Below are positions 49,774 to 60,283 of a stretch of 64,000 nucleotides of DNA, one piece after another (position 1 is the stretch's first letter; the number at the start of each line of letters is the position of its first letter). Origin of the DNA: Patellaria atrata CBS 101060 (lineage: Eukaryota > Ascomycota > Dothideomycetes > Patellariales > Patellariaceae). The position numbers and the translations under genes are program-made. The notes beneath the pieces were generated by a model. That model made no database searches, had not been told where the DNA came from, and saw only the letters and a list, made by a program, of their open reading frames with translations. The stretch lies in NCBI GenBank assembly GCA_010093705.1, contig MU006093.1, forward strand, positions 986,849 through 1,050,848. The letters are read 5' to 3'.

Positions 49774-51535
49774 TTAAACAAAGGGGCTCACAGGGTGAGC
49801 CGTAACCTCCACCTCTCCGCTCACTTCTCCCCTCTTATCTTTCAAAAAGACCTGATAGTTCCCCTTATTCCACAGATCTTTGATCGTGATCTCTCTAGTC
49901 CGTGCCAGGCTTTCCAGCTCGTCAAGACGCTTGAGGGTTGCTTGTAGGTGCGCTTCAAACCCTTCCGCACCACATATTTCTCGGAACGCTATTTGCATCG
50001 GCACAGAATCTGCCCTAACCTTCGCATACGAATCAATAGCAAAGATATTGATGTGATCGAGCTTCTGCATAAAATCCGCTCGCGTCATGATTTGCCGCGC
50101 TTCATGGAGTGGAATTTCAGGGAGGATATGCTCTTGGTCAGTGCCGTTTAGGTCCTTTTCTCTCTCCACTAGCGCTTTGGCAAGAACCATTGCGGCAGCC
50201 TGTAGGGAAGGAGTTAGCTTTGAGGTAGGGGGGTAGATTAAATTATGATTGCAAAGGGTACTTACGCAGTATTTTTGGTGATCTTCCACGTCGTCATCCA
50301 TCTCTTTTCCGAAAATCCAGCATTGGTTCAGCAACCAAGTTTTCTCTCTTTCACATATACTTTTACAAGCCTCGAGCATATCGTCTGATCTAGCAACCTG
50401 ACTTAGAAATATGAGCCGGCCTCCAACCCGGTTATATACCGCGTCAAGAACGCTAGTTGGGACGTTCTCGTTATGATATTGTCTTCGATATGCGGCCAAC
50501 GATTCAACCGCTAGATCCTTAGGAATATCTGGTATGTGATGGACGTACATGTTGGTCGCACGGGGGCGAAGTCTCTCAAATGTCCAATACTCGTCGCTCG
50601 TGAGAACCATTGTTACCAGTTCCTTCGCAGCCCATATTTCAGCACGTTGCTGCAGAAGCTCTAATAGATCTGTACCTTCAACATCATCTCGAAAGAGATG
50701 GATATTGTTGATTATAAGTACTAAGGGTCGTCCACGACTTTTACGTAACTTAAGCGCAACCTTCTCCAACTTGTTAAGTGCTCGTTCAATGTCCAGCAAC
50801 GCCGTCGTGTCTCTTGGGCCTTTGATGCTAAAGAGACTTCCAACATAATCCTCATGGAACTCGTAGTCGATGGCCTTTCCTAGTCGTGTGCGAAAGACTT
50901 CGACATCGTCATGGGCCTCAAGCATAGCTATGCCATCTCCGTGAACCTTCCTCATCCCCTCAAGCAACAGAGAGGTCTTCCCGGTACCCTTTTCGCCCAC
51001 AATGAGATGGTATCTCCCACGACTGCTCCCATCAAGAATAGCATCTATGAGTGGTTGCTGAACGCGTGGTATCCAATATTCCCTAGCCAAGATCTCCTCG
51101 ACGGCACTGGGATGTGTACCGTATGCAACTCTACCCAGAGCGACCAGCTCGTTCGAGCTGTAACCCGGCGAGAATGCATTTTCGATTTTGTCCAATACCA
51201 ATTGCTTGTAGTAGCTATTGTAAAGGAACCCTCCTAAACCGAGACCCAGCAACGATGTGATTGTGACACCACTTCCCTCGCCTACTTTCCAGAAGAAGCT
51301 GCCCCATGTATTCTCCTTGCTTTTATCATCATCTTTACTACTTTCGGCGGTACTGCCCGTTTGAATTGCTAGTATGGGATACGGCCTTTTTCTGCTACGA
51401 GTGCGGCCAGGAGTCCTTTCGAGAAGAACGAGAAGCTGTCCTTGACTAGGTTAGTTAACGACGTATACGGAGAGCATACATTCCAGGTCATACGGAGTAC
51501 TAACCAGGTCTAGCTCTCTGATACATGCGCGGCAT
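49774..51535 (-). CDS. AAA+ ATPase with N-terminal membrane anchor, probably mitochondrial
   Basis: Three exons on the minus strand, 51535-51505, 51440-50266 and 50199-49774; 543 residues. The N-terminus (MPRMYQRARPGQLLVLLERT) is Arg-rich and lacks acids apart from one Glu, as in a matrix presequence. A hydrophobic segment follows near residues 68-85 (ITSLLGLGLGGFLYNSY). The STAND/Orc1-like ATPase domain has Walker A GEKGTGKTS (159-167), Walker B PLVLIINNIHLF, and a sensor-like VTMVLTSDEYW. A helical C-terminal part follows. Its role is unknown; fungal relatives are only described as AAA or Orc1-like ATPases. The 66-nt second intron is in frame, so retained-intron protein is possible. Exon 1 is short and the start is less certain. 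Confidence 0.8.
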
Positions 51536-52488
51536 TCCCAGCCACAGAGACCTTTTCGAGGAATTGCTTGTAAATGAGACGCTGTATCAAGCAATTCATC
51601 GCATCAAGGACAGTAGTTAAGGCTGAGCATGCGACGCTTCGCGTAAATTAACTTACTCGCGGATCATACTACTGAGAAGAAAACTAATTTTAGAGTCGGG
51701 ATAGCTACTGGACCACTTTAGAGTTCAATAATATGATCTCAAATTCCACACGGATTGTTAAAGATATCCTGAGGCCGAATTCATAGCAGCACAGTGTAGT
51801 ACTATACTATACTTTGTACAGAAGTACAGTACCACATTAAAATTCGTCACACACCATCAGTTGGATTTCGAAAAGCCGAGTTAGGAATATTCAGCCCCCA
51901 AATACTGTACTCTTTATATTCGGGGATCGTCAAGGATTGAAATGAGTCCCCCGTATTTCAACCTACAGGACGGAGTACGGAGGTACAGTACTGAGTATCT
52001 TACGCTCAAATGTGTTGTTACTGGGCCTCTATTCCAACCCCCCCAGTAGAGCTATCCGTCCAACGCCGATTTATGCGGCTTGTCAACGTTTTGGCCTCTA
52101 GATGCCAATGCACTAAAATCCTCCATCAGCGAGGCTGAACAACATGGCTCAAGTGTGAAATGCAGCGTGTTCCTTCTTTCTACCTCTATAATGTCTCTTG
52201 AATCTCCTCTTGGTCAACTTTAACATACCCTTCACCAGCTTGAGCTTTGTTATTAGGTCAATTGATACCCGACTCCCCTACATTACCCTTGTCCTTCTTG
52301 TCTCTTCCCGAAGCGGTAGTTACTCGGAGGAGCAAGAAGCTATAGATTAGAGCAATAGATGCTCTATCACCACCTATTACAATCTTATAACCATATCTAA
52401 TTGATTAATTTCTTTTTTAAAAACCCTTCGACTGCGCGCTTTCTGCGCTGAGTTCCTATGTCATAACTGAAGACATCAGTTAGATTTG
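51536..52488. other. Intergenic region with GTACAGTAC motifs
   Basis: About 950 bp between divergent genes. It is AT-rich, with repeated GTAC/AGTAC-type runs at 51790-51840 and 51960-52000, including GTACAGTAC at 51824 and 51983. No coding frame. Confidence 0.5.
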
Positions 52489-53437
52489 ATGTCTACAGTC
52501 CGCTCAAGAGGACATAAATCACCTTTCTCTCCAGGAAAAAGATATCAAGCACAGGATCCATCCCCAAAAATGACGCTGAGAGGCTCTTATACAGCATTTC
52601 CTATCGAACTCCGCATTGCTTTCGTTGCTTTTTCTAAATTCGTCACCGGAGTCATGTTTGCATGGGGATACTGGAAGGTATCTCCGTCGAGTTGGTATGT
52701 CAATCATTTTCATATTGTGCACTTCTCCCACCAAACTTTCATTTTTCGACCTCTGTACGCTCGACGAACAACTGCTGCCAGGTAGTTGACCCAGCAGTAT
52801 CAGCCAATCCCTATGGTCCCTACTGTCAAGCCGTATGTAGGCTTGTGGGTGCCCCGTATGGGTTCTGCATAGCAATACAGCAGATTCGAATACTTTTCCT
52901 TTTTTTTTTCCAGAATGAGCGTACGGTAGGCGATTAGCGCTGTAACAGAGGAAAGGGAATCTACCTTATGTACCTAATACTGATTCATCTAGGCTCCTTC
53001 CTGCATCTCTACTTCACACACTTCAATCTCTCTTTTCTCCCGCTCTAATACACCTTGACCGACTGACGCCCGAGTTTTACCTGGCGGAGCAGTTGTTCGA
53101 CGCAATACTGCTTCTGGTTATCTCTATACCAGTAACCGTTGACTTGGCTCGGTTTGCCCAGCACGAGCAAAGGGAGGGGAATGGGCGAGATGCCCTAACG
53201 TTAAGGGGCCAAGCAGCCATCTTGATATTTGGTGTGATTGTCGTTGCTATTCTCGGTGTGGGTTTGGGAAGTTGGTGGGTTGAGACTGTCAAGAAGAGGA
53301 AGGAGGATTGGGTGAGGAATCGTGGAATCGAAGGAAGGGTAGAACAGAAGCAGAGACTTTCAGTCCAAGACGAAGAGAGCGAACTGCACGATGGAACGAA
53401 AGAGCAGATCACACAAGCACTCGAACAATGCACTTAG
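52489..53437 (+). CDS. Small multi-pass membrane protein, unknown function
   Basis: Proposed exons 52489-52677, 52782-52855 and 52993-53437; 235 residues. The basic N-terminus (MSTVRSRGHKSPFSPGKRYQ) is followed by one hydrophobic segment (IAFVAFSKFVTGVMFAWGYW), a loop with NPYGPYCQAVCRLVG, and two more helices (LFDAILLLVISIPVTVDLA and AAILIFGVIVVAILGVGLGS). A charged cytosolic tail ends the protein. Exons 1 and 3 are clear from composition and frame; exon 2's boundaries are less certain (donor GTATGG, introns of 104 and 137 nt). No family is recognised. Confidence 0.55.
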
Positions 53438-53603
53438 CGCAATATTCCATATTTATCTGTACTTTACATACGGTCCGAACCAAGAGAGTAAACATAATCC
53501 ATACCGAGCATCCTTTAGTCAAAGCGGGTTCGGATATACTGAAACTCTGAATCCAGCTTATTAATCTCTTCAATCCTCCTCCGATTATTCTCAATTCGCT
53601 GGA

Positions 53604-55490
53604 TTAAAGGCCTGCTGCCAGAGTAGCCTTGCAAATCGTAGTCATTTCGCCCTTATAAGCACTTCTTCCCACATCGTCCAACGCCTTAATCTCTCCACCA
53701 GTCCAACCCTTCAAGCCCTGGTTTGCAAACAAGCGCTTCACTTCGTCGGCAATCGCGTTCGACACCTGCACCCATGTCCTGGCAACCGGATTCTCAATGC
53801 CAGCGCCATATCCCCTTGTACCCATTACCATGGCTTGACACATGTTTTGCTCCAGTCCCCTACGCGTGGCTTCATTCTTCAGCCATCCATTCGCAGGATC
53901 GATGGCATACAAGTCCCATACCCGCAACAGCTCCTCCCTAATCTTGGATTCGCCCTCAGGGTCGAACTTGGCTGGAAGCAAGACGTTCAGGCTCGACTCC
54001 GCCGCAATCCTAGCCTCTATATGTCCGCTTATGAACCGCATCTCCACTGGTACGGCGCGCAGGGATTCGAGGTTGTGGCTTCCGAAGGCAGAGGCCAGAT
54101 GGGCAAACGCGGCGGTTGTTGTCTGAAAACGGAGGGGACACTCCAACAATGCGGAAAGGGCCTTGAGATGTGATTTTGCGTACGCCAGAGAGCATGTCTT
54201 CGCGCTGTAACTCAAAGGGTCTTTGACACCCTTCGCCCACACCGTGGTACCGACGTTCTTAAGTAGTGCCTTTGCGATATTGAGGCATTCCTTTGGTGAC
54301 TTCGCACCACGGATGGCCGCCAAAAGCTGTACTATGGACTTGACGACGTAGTCCATAGCGTCTCCGATAACAGGTTTGGTGATATCGGTTGCAAGAAGAA
54401 CGGACCAAAACCGTTTACAGCTCGGAAGTGCCACAGGGTCTCGGAGGTTGACGCCCAAGGTTGTTTCATCTGCGACAAGGACTGGTACTTTGGCCTTCTT
54501 AGCAATATCGAGGAAAAGTAAAGCCGTTGTACTGAAAGAAAATGCGCCGGTCGGTTGAATGGCTTTATCGGTGATGCGTAGAGCGCATGTCAGATGCGCT
54601 GCCTTTAGGTTCCTCACAAAGAAGGAGCAATGCTCCATAGCCGCAAGGAGACTGAGTAAACAGTTGTTCCCGTGATAGACGATCCCGGTCTTCGCGTCGG
54701 TCAAAGTGTGAAGGAGAGTATTGAGATCCTTAACACAATTTCTGACGGAGAGCTCGTACTTCTTAATACCAGAGTCCGTTCCTCTGGAGCTAGAGAGCGA
54801 CGTCGTTCCCCTTAGGACCGCACAAGTTCCCCCATTTCCCTCCCAAGTCGTCATACTATTGCTATTCCCCGATGTCTTGGTTACCACCTTGCTGTTCCTC
54901 TTGTGGAACGTCTGTACTCCCGAAAGGACTCTTTCATATGCTCCCTGGCCGTCGGCAATAAAGATAATGCTCATGTCTTCATACTTGCCAGCACCTCCAT
55001 CCCGTCGCCATTTCTTTTGTGCGTTGTTCAATTCGAGGAGAACTTGTAGGACCAAGCTTTCGTCTAACCCAGGGCCAACTGAGTAGACATGCAGATATCT
55101 ACCCGCTGCTATGGTCTCTAGATGGGTGGATCCATGCTTTTTGAACGAGTCTGCGTATTTGTGGGGCATTTTGTCCACCAAGGATTTCAGGTCTTTCAAA
55201 TTCGAGCAGTAATCACTCTTAGATGTACCCATTGCATCGACGTCCGCACGTTGGGGTTCGTTTTGATATTGTTCTGAGCTTGGGTGTTGTCCTTCACCGA
55301 TACTGAAAGCTCGAGTTAATTCAGTAGGTGTAAAACTTCTACCGAGGGGGGGTCGCGAAGTTGTTTTGTTCGGGGTGTTCGGTGGAAGGCGCGGCATATC
55401 GATGGCGTGTGTTGTACTTGGACCCGACTTTAGGTCAGGTGGATAGTTGTGAATGGAAATTGAATCTAAGTGACACTCGCCCAGACACAA
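53604..55490 (-). CDS. Orphan 628-residue protein, unknown function
   Basis: An unbroken 628-codon frame on the minus strand with balanced composition, rare for chance. The N-terminal 90 residues are disordered (Pro/Thr/Ser). The rest looks globular, mainly alpha-helical with small-residue-rich segments (ETIAAGRYLHVYSVGPGLDE, MSIIFIADGQGAYERVLSG, VPVLVADETTLGVNLRDPVA, AMDYVVKSIVQLLAAIRGAK). No signal peptide, membrane segment, nucleotide-binding loop or metal motif is evident, and I recognise no family. A downstream ATG (MPRLPPNTPN, residue 32) may be the real start. It lies between a small membrane protein gene (convergent) and GYP7. Confidence 0.72.
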   Translation of the reverse strand: MCLGECHLDSISIHNYPPDLKSGPSTTHAIDMPRLPPNTPNKTTSRPPLGRSFTPTELTRAFSIGEGQHPSSEQYQNEPQRADVDAMGTSKSDYCSNLKDLKSLVDKMPHKYADSFKKHGSTHLETIAAGRYLHVYSVGPGLDESLVLQVLLELNNAQKKWRRDGGAGKYEDMSIIFIADGQGAYERVLSGVQTFHKRNSKVVTKTSGNSNSMTTWEGNGGTCAVLRGTTSLSSSRGTDSGIKKYELSVRNCVKDLNTLLHTLTDAKTGIVYHGNNCLLSLLAAMEHCSFFVRNLKAAHLTCALRITDKAIQPTGAFSFSTTALLFLDIAKKAKVPVLVADETTLGVNLRDPVALPSCKRFWSVLLATDITKPVIGDAMDYVVKSIVQLLAAIRGAKSPKECLNIAKALLKNVGTTVWAKGVKDPLSYSAKTCSLAYAKSHLKALSALLECPLRFQTTTAAFAHLASAFGSHNLESLRAVPVEMRFISGHIEARIAAESSLNVLLPAKFDPEGESKIREELLRVWDLYAIDPANGWLKNEATRRGLEQNMCQAMVMGTRGYGAGIENPVARTWVQVSNAIADEVKRLFANQGLKGWTGGEIKALDDVGRSAYKGEMTTICKATLAAGL

Positions 55491-56114
55491 GTGTACTTGT
55501 AGCAGTGACTGGATAAAGAACGTCGAAAATAATCTCTCCGTCTCGATTGAATTTTGCCTTTGTCTTTACAAAGTGACTTCGGCGACAATAGCGGACTAAG
55601 AAATGACACGCTTTCTGCCTTGCTGGAAGGTTACGCGAATGACGATATCAAATCTGGCCTGAAAGATGCGTAAGGTAGATTCAATAAAAGATGCTTGTAG
55701 TAGAGTATATGTAAACAAGTCTCCGTAGTCCTTAAGATGAAAGGCAGTTTGAGTGAAGTGAATTGAGAAGGGCTTAGGTTCTGTGCTATCTAAGACGAAC
55801 AAGTAATTGAGTGTCGGGTGTGTCATGCTTTCATCACACCGACTACTCCATACTGTCGACGCCAAACGGACCATGTGATAGAAATCCATTCCTGTCATGT
55901 CTTGTACTTGGTAAATGAACCGAAGTAAAAGAAATGCTGAACATAGTACTATTGGCGCTGGACGAAAGTCTAGGTTCATGTAGAATGTAACAATGTCACT
56001 CACTTCTGGTATTCAAATTAACCTGAACAAAATCTTAAAGCAATGTCTCCGTCCAGTATAACCAGTACAACGCCTGTACCGAAGTCTTCAAATTCAGCAA
56101 GGACGGATTATAGA
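55491..56114. other. Intergenic, orphan gene promoter and GYP7 3' flank
   Basis: It holds a 135-codon minus-strand frame (55596-56003), listed separately, which may be chance. Otherwise there is no feature. Confidence 0.4.
55596..56003 (-). CDS. Doubtful small ORF
   Basis: A 135-codon frame (MSDIVTFYMNLDFRPAPIVL to FQQGRKRVIS) with ordinary amino-acid use and a weak hydrophobic stretch at residues 15-30, lying between two minus-strand genes. No family and no partner exon. It could be a small gene or part of an untranslated region. Confidence 0.25.
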   Translation of the reverse strand: MSDIVTFYMNLDFRPAPIVLCSAFLLLRFIYQVQDMTGMDFYHMVRLASTVWSSRCDESMTHPTLNYLFVLDSTEPKPFSIHFTQTAFHLKDYGDLFTYTLLQASFIESTLRIFQARFDIVIRVTFQQGRKRVIS

Positions 56115-58814
56115 TCACTGCACCACCCTTCCACCATGTTGCTGGATATCTTTTTTGTCAAGCTTCTCCACCTCGCGGCTAAGTAGACCTCTAAGTTCTG
56201 GGCTTATCACCTTCTCTTTTGCAGCCGCATTGAGACCCGTCTGTTTACCCGCATCACTCAAGGATGTAGCAGCACTCGTCTTTCCCGGAGAAGTGGAGCT
56301 CTCGTCAGCAGCAACAGACTTTCGTTGTCGTACAGCGGGAGCCGGGAAATTGTGTTTCTTATCAACGGCTTCGACAGTTCTTTGAAAGCGTCGGAAAAGG
56401 GCTTCAGCTCGAACCAAGGTACTTTGAAGATCAATAGTGTTGGATAATTCGTTGACTACGAGTGTTAGTGAAAAAAATCAATAGTCGCATGCAAGAATCC
56501 CTTACCGTATTTGAGAACCTCGTCGAAATGCTGAAGATGACTCATAATAACATCCCTATGTCTCTCTAAGATAGCTAATGCAATGAATAGGTGGTAGTTA
56601 CTGCTTAGATAATCCGTCCACAGACCTTCCCAGAGTCTTAAGACATCATACCACTCGAATTCCCGTTTATACCAAACGAGCAACATGCGGAAGAAAAAGA
56701 AGAAATTTGTAGAATCCGCCTTTTGGAGATGCAGGTATAAGTTTGGATCCATGAATTGCACGAGGTGATCGAGGGTAAGCAATTGCTTCCTCATTCCGGA
56801 CTGGTCGCGTAGGAAATTCCTCTCCTGAAAGGCGTGAACATGAGCAATTTCTCCTTAATAGAATATCAGCCTTACCATTCGATCCATGAAACCCACAAAG
56901 GTCCAAAAAGCAATAGCATCATCCTGCATTACCGCATAGATTGGAGCTAGCAGATCACTCATGCCTTGCACATATCCTAGATCCTTGTTGTACTCATTAT
57001 ATGTCAAGAGAATGTCCTTCATCTGTTCCATGTGAACATTAGTTCCAGCTTCCGCAAACGGCGAATCTGGGTCTGGATGGGGAATATCCTCCCCTGTAAA
57101 AAGAGGAATATTCCTGTCAGTGCGGTGCACATCTTTTTCTACATGGCGGGTCCCATAGAATGGGATTTATCAGTCATTTCTGCCATGTAAGTAGCTATAC
57201 AGTGTGAACACATACCTATCCGGCTTTTCTGCTCCTTCCACCACTCGTCCTCCTTCGTTGTGCTCTCTCCAGAAGCCATACGATCCCACCAAGCGCCTTT
57301 GAGTCTGATATAGTCATCCCTCCGATTATTTAATCTTGCTTGTCTCTCGTTTTTGGTGCTAGTCCATTCGTATAAGCCTAGCAAGAAGAGCCAGGCTTCC
57401 TTTCGCACGCCGTCGTCCCGGTCCAACCCGCCATGAAAGATTCGCTCCTTCACCTCGTCAGGGGTAACCTGCAGTTTGCCTGATGTCGGATGAAAAAATC
57501 TTTGCCATTCCTCCAAGGTTACAGGTTTTCTCCGATCACTCGATGAAATATTACCAGCTTCAAGATCAAGGATCTCGAACTCGCCAACAGCACTATCCTC
57601 CATCTCTAGGATGTCTTTTGCGGTCCATATTCTCTGATTGCGTTCTCTTTCGCTCTGTTCTGCAATTCCCATCGCCCATCGTGCTAAGTACAATCTGGCG
57701 CTGTCGAATTCTTCCTGTAGTGTTTGCACTTCAGGATTCTTCATCAGTCTTCGCACTTGTGGCGGCATTTTTGGATTGTCAGCAACGGCCTGAGCAGTTC
57801 TCCTGGTGAACGTTGTGACCTGGCTGAGTTTTTCGAGAAAATTCCATCTTGCTTCTTTCAGCGCCTTTGTGACAGGATCCATACCGCCATCTCTCTTTTG
57901 ATTAGGGCTAGAAAAGCTCTCCCCTTTCTTGTCTTCCTTTTTCCCAACATCCGATGTTATTGGTTTACCAAATCCTAGCTTATCTGCCTCGGTCGGTTCG
58001 ATGAGATAAACACTTGGATCTGCTCCAGACCTTTCCACTGTTACATATCTCTTGAGCCACCTTAGTACCTCGTCTCCACCCCAAAACATTCCACCGCCAT
58101 CCCCAAATGGATCAAAACTTTCTCTTGCTAACCTCTTTCTCTGTAGGATAGTCGATTGGCATTCGCTGTCATGGAAGAAGAGCGCTGGGAAGCTGTCACC
58201 AGCCCTCGTATTGATGACGACACTCCCATACCACCAGCCTATACTGGGAGGGCGAACGAGAAGAGAATATACCTCACTGACTGGAACCGCAAAAGCGTAA
58301 CCGACAGTTGCACCATGGGTTGAGGTTGTAGGGGGAGGAGGGACGAGGAACGACTGTTTAGGTGGAGAGGAAGTTTCAGAGAGATCAACTTTAACATAAG
58401 TATCATACGCGTCCCCTAATGATGTTTCTGGAAGCCAAGCTAGCAACAACGAGGATGCCGCAACACTCTTGGTAGAGGAAGAAGACGTCGGACATATGTC
58501 CTGGGAAATCGGTGATTTCTGTTGTACTAAGGCAATGAAACCGGGTATATTATCTTTCGAAGATGGGGTTGGATGTACGTATACCTATTCACAACGAGTC
58601 AGGCCTTTGTCATCTTAACTACTATGGGACTCTGGGACATAGGAATCTCTGCAGTTGTGGAATTAAGACGATAACCGACCTTGCTCTTAGTGTAAAGAAG
58701 TTTGACACCCTTCCCTGTTCTGGTATGTCTAATCGTGTTGTATTCGCCCTCTTCATCATCACTCAAATCGTAAAAGGACGCCGTAGGCGACGGAGGGCTC
58801 TGTGGGGACCCCAT
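56115..58814 (-). CDS. GYP7: Rab GTPase-activating protein, Gyp7-like (TBC domain)
   Basis: Five exons on the minus strand: 58814-58680, 58584-57216, 57138-56876, 56824-56506 and 56455-56115; 808 residues, as expected for Gyp7. The N-terminus has KGVKLLYTKSKV joined to YVHPTPSSKDNIPGFIALVQ, a substrate-binding domain typical of Gyp7 and TBC1D15. The TBC domain spans about residues 400-720: RIFHGGLDRDDGVRKEAWLF, the IxxDxxR finger at 501-507 (Arg507) in KDVHRTDRNIPLF, and the Gln finger in DLGYVQGMSDLLAP. It accelerates GTP hydrolysis on Ypt7 and other Rabs of the endosome-vacuole and secretory routes. The C-terminal 100 residues are charged and low in complexity. Confidence 0.95.
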
Positions 58815-59437
58815 AGGAGAGAGATCTGGGAGGCGAACTGTTTCGGTCTTGGAATGTAGAAGGTTTACGAGAAGAAATATTTTCTACAAGAAAGCCAGAT
58901 GGAAGTTGTCTAAACTCACGTACTGTATGGGAGTGATAGGTAGAGGATTGAATAAAAGGCAACCTTTGAAGTCAAAAGGCACGGGTGAGCTTTGAGGTCA
59001 ACGTAAGGTTGCAGGCCCAGTGATTACCCACCGATCCGGCGGTTCAGATGACGCTGCGGAGTGGAGGGGTCAAGGGAGTTGCTGTGGCTGAGACAATGCG
59101 ATAGAAAGATCCCCGCGGCTGAGGAAAAGAATGGAAAGTCGGCTAGCTTACGGAATACTTTACATACGAAACTAAATTCAGGTAGACGCGCAATGCAATC
59201 ATCAACAACCGCGTCACTGTAAAGGTCGGACAGATATAGTGAATTTTTTCCTGTTGCTGTCTAAGATACCCCGTCAAAGTATTCGTTAGTAGGTATCAAA
59301 CTTCCCAACAATGACATCTCAAAGGTCAATGTGCTGCATTGTACTGTACTGTACAATACGCTGTACAGTACAATATTCTACCGAATCGTTTCAGGGTCTT
59401 CGTGCCTGATATCAACAATTCGGCCACGGCTCAAGCT
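58815..59437. other. Intergenic, GYP7 promoter and MSO1 3' flank
   Basis: About 620 bp with no gene. It contains a palindrome-rich stretch at 59341-59371 with GTACTGTAC (59341 and 59346) and GTACAGTAC (59363). Confidence 0.5.
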
Positions 59438-60283
59438 TCACCTGTAAGATCTAGGTCCACTAGGTAATCCGACTCTCCCTTGACCTTGTGGCCGTGGCGC
59501 TGTGTACCCACTCGAATCGTTGTCGTAAGCACCTCCTCGTCCTTCGTCACCGTACCTACTTTGAGACTGGGATCCTGAGTTGTAACCACCTCTTTCATCC
59601 GGATATGGTGCAACTCTACCTTTTGAGCTTGCATTCCCGGGTCGTGAGTAGGGACTGGCGCCTGGAGCTGGACTGGCAGAAGGACTCGTATTGTTGCTTG
59701 AAGCAGGACTATTTGACCTTCCTGATCCCCATAACCGTGCCTTCAGCCTCTCTTGTGCACTTGCACCTCCACCACTACTAGTCGGAGGTGAAGTGTCAGC
59801 TTGAGCTCGTGTAAATGAACTCTGATAACTCCCGGCTCTTTGACTGGGCAACGGTCGACTTTGTAACTGTTGCTCTGATGCATTGTACGAATCAACAATC
59901 CCCGCACGTGGAGGTTGACCCCTAGCCATTCCTCGCCCTTGCACCCCCCTTCTTAATGACAGTGGTTGTTGTGCTGGTTGTTCTTGTGACGGTGTATCCC
60001 ACAAATCGCTCAAGCCGCCTCCTCGACCACCGGGCTGCTGTTGTCCTGGTTGTCTCAGGCTTGATGTAGCGAACTGTGTAGGCGCTGGTTGCGGTGCTTT
60101 AGGATCCGGTGGAAGCCATGATGGGAACTGCCGACCTTTCTCTGTGTAGTATGCGCGAAGCACGCGGGATATATGAGAGTCGTCCTCAGTATCCCCATCT
60201 ACTTCATCCGAGAGAAGCGTTCGTCGCAAGGAATTGTAGCGTGAGGTGGTAGTAGTGAGTAAGTTTGAGAGGTAGGAGGACAT
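59438..60283 (-). CDS. MSO1: Mso1-like Sec1-binding protein
   Basis: A single exon of 281 codons. The first 65 residues match the Mso1 Sec1-binding region: MSSYLSNLLTTTTSRYNSLR, an acidic turn, then HISRVLRAYYTEKGRQFPSW and LPPDPK. The remainder is Gln/Ser/Gly/Pro/Arg-rich and disordered, with QERLKARLWGSGRS as a short conserved helix. Mso1 binds the SM protein Sec1 at sites of polarised exocytosis and helps SNARE assembly with Sec4/Exo84 factors. It is close to RAB11 and GYP7 and works in the same late secretory route. The start is the first ATG of the conserved domain. Confidence 0.92.
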   Translation of the reverse strand: MSSYLSNLLTTTTSRYNSLRRTLLSDEVDGDTEDDSHISRVLRAYYTEKGRQFPSWLPPDPKAPQPAPTQFATSSLRQPGQQQPGGRGGGLSDLWDTPSQEQPAQQPLSLRRGVQGRGMARGQPPRAGIVDSYNASEQQLQSRPLPSQRAGSYQSSFTRAQADTSPPTSSGGGASAQERLKARLWGSGRSNSPASSNNTSPSASPAPGASPYSRPGNASSKGRVAPYPDERGGYNSGSQSQSRYGDEGRGGAYDNDSSGYTAPRPQGQGRVGLPSGPRSYR

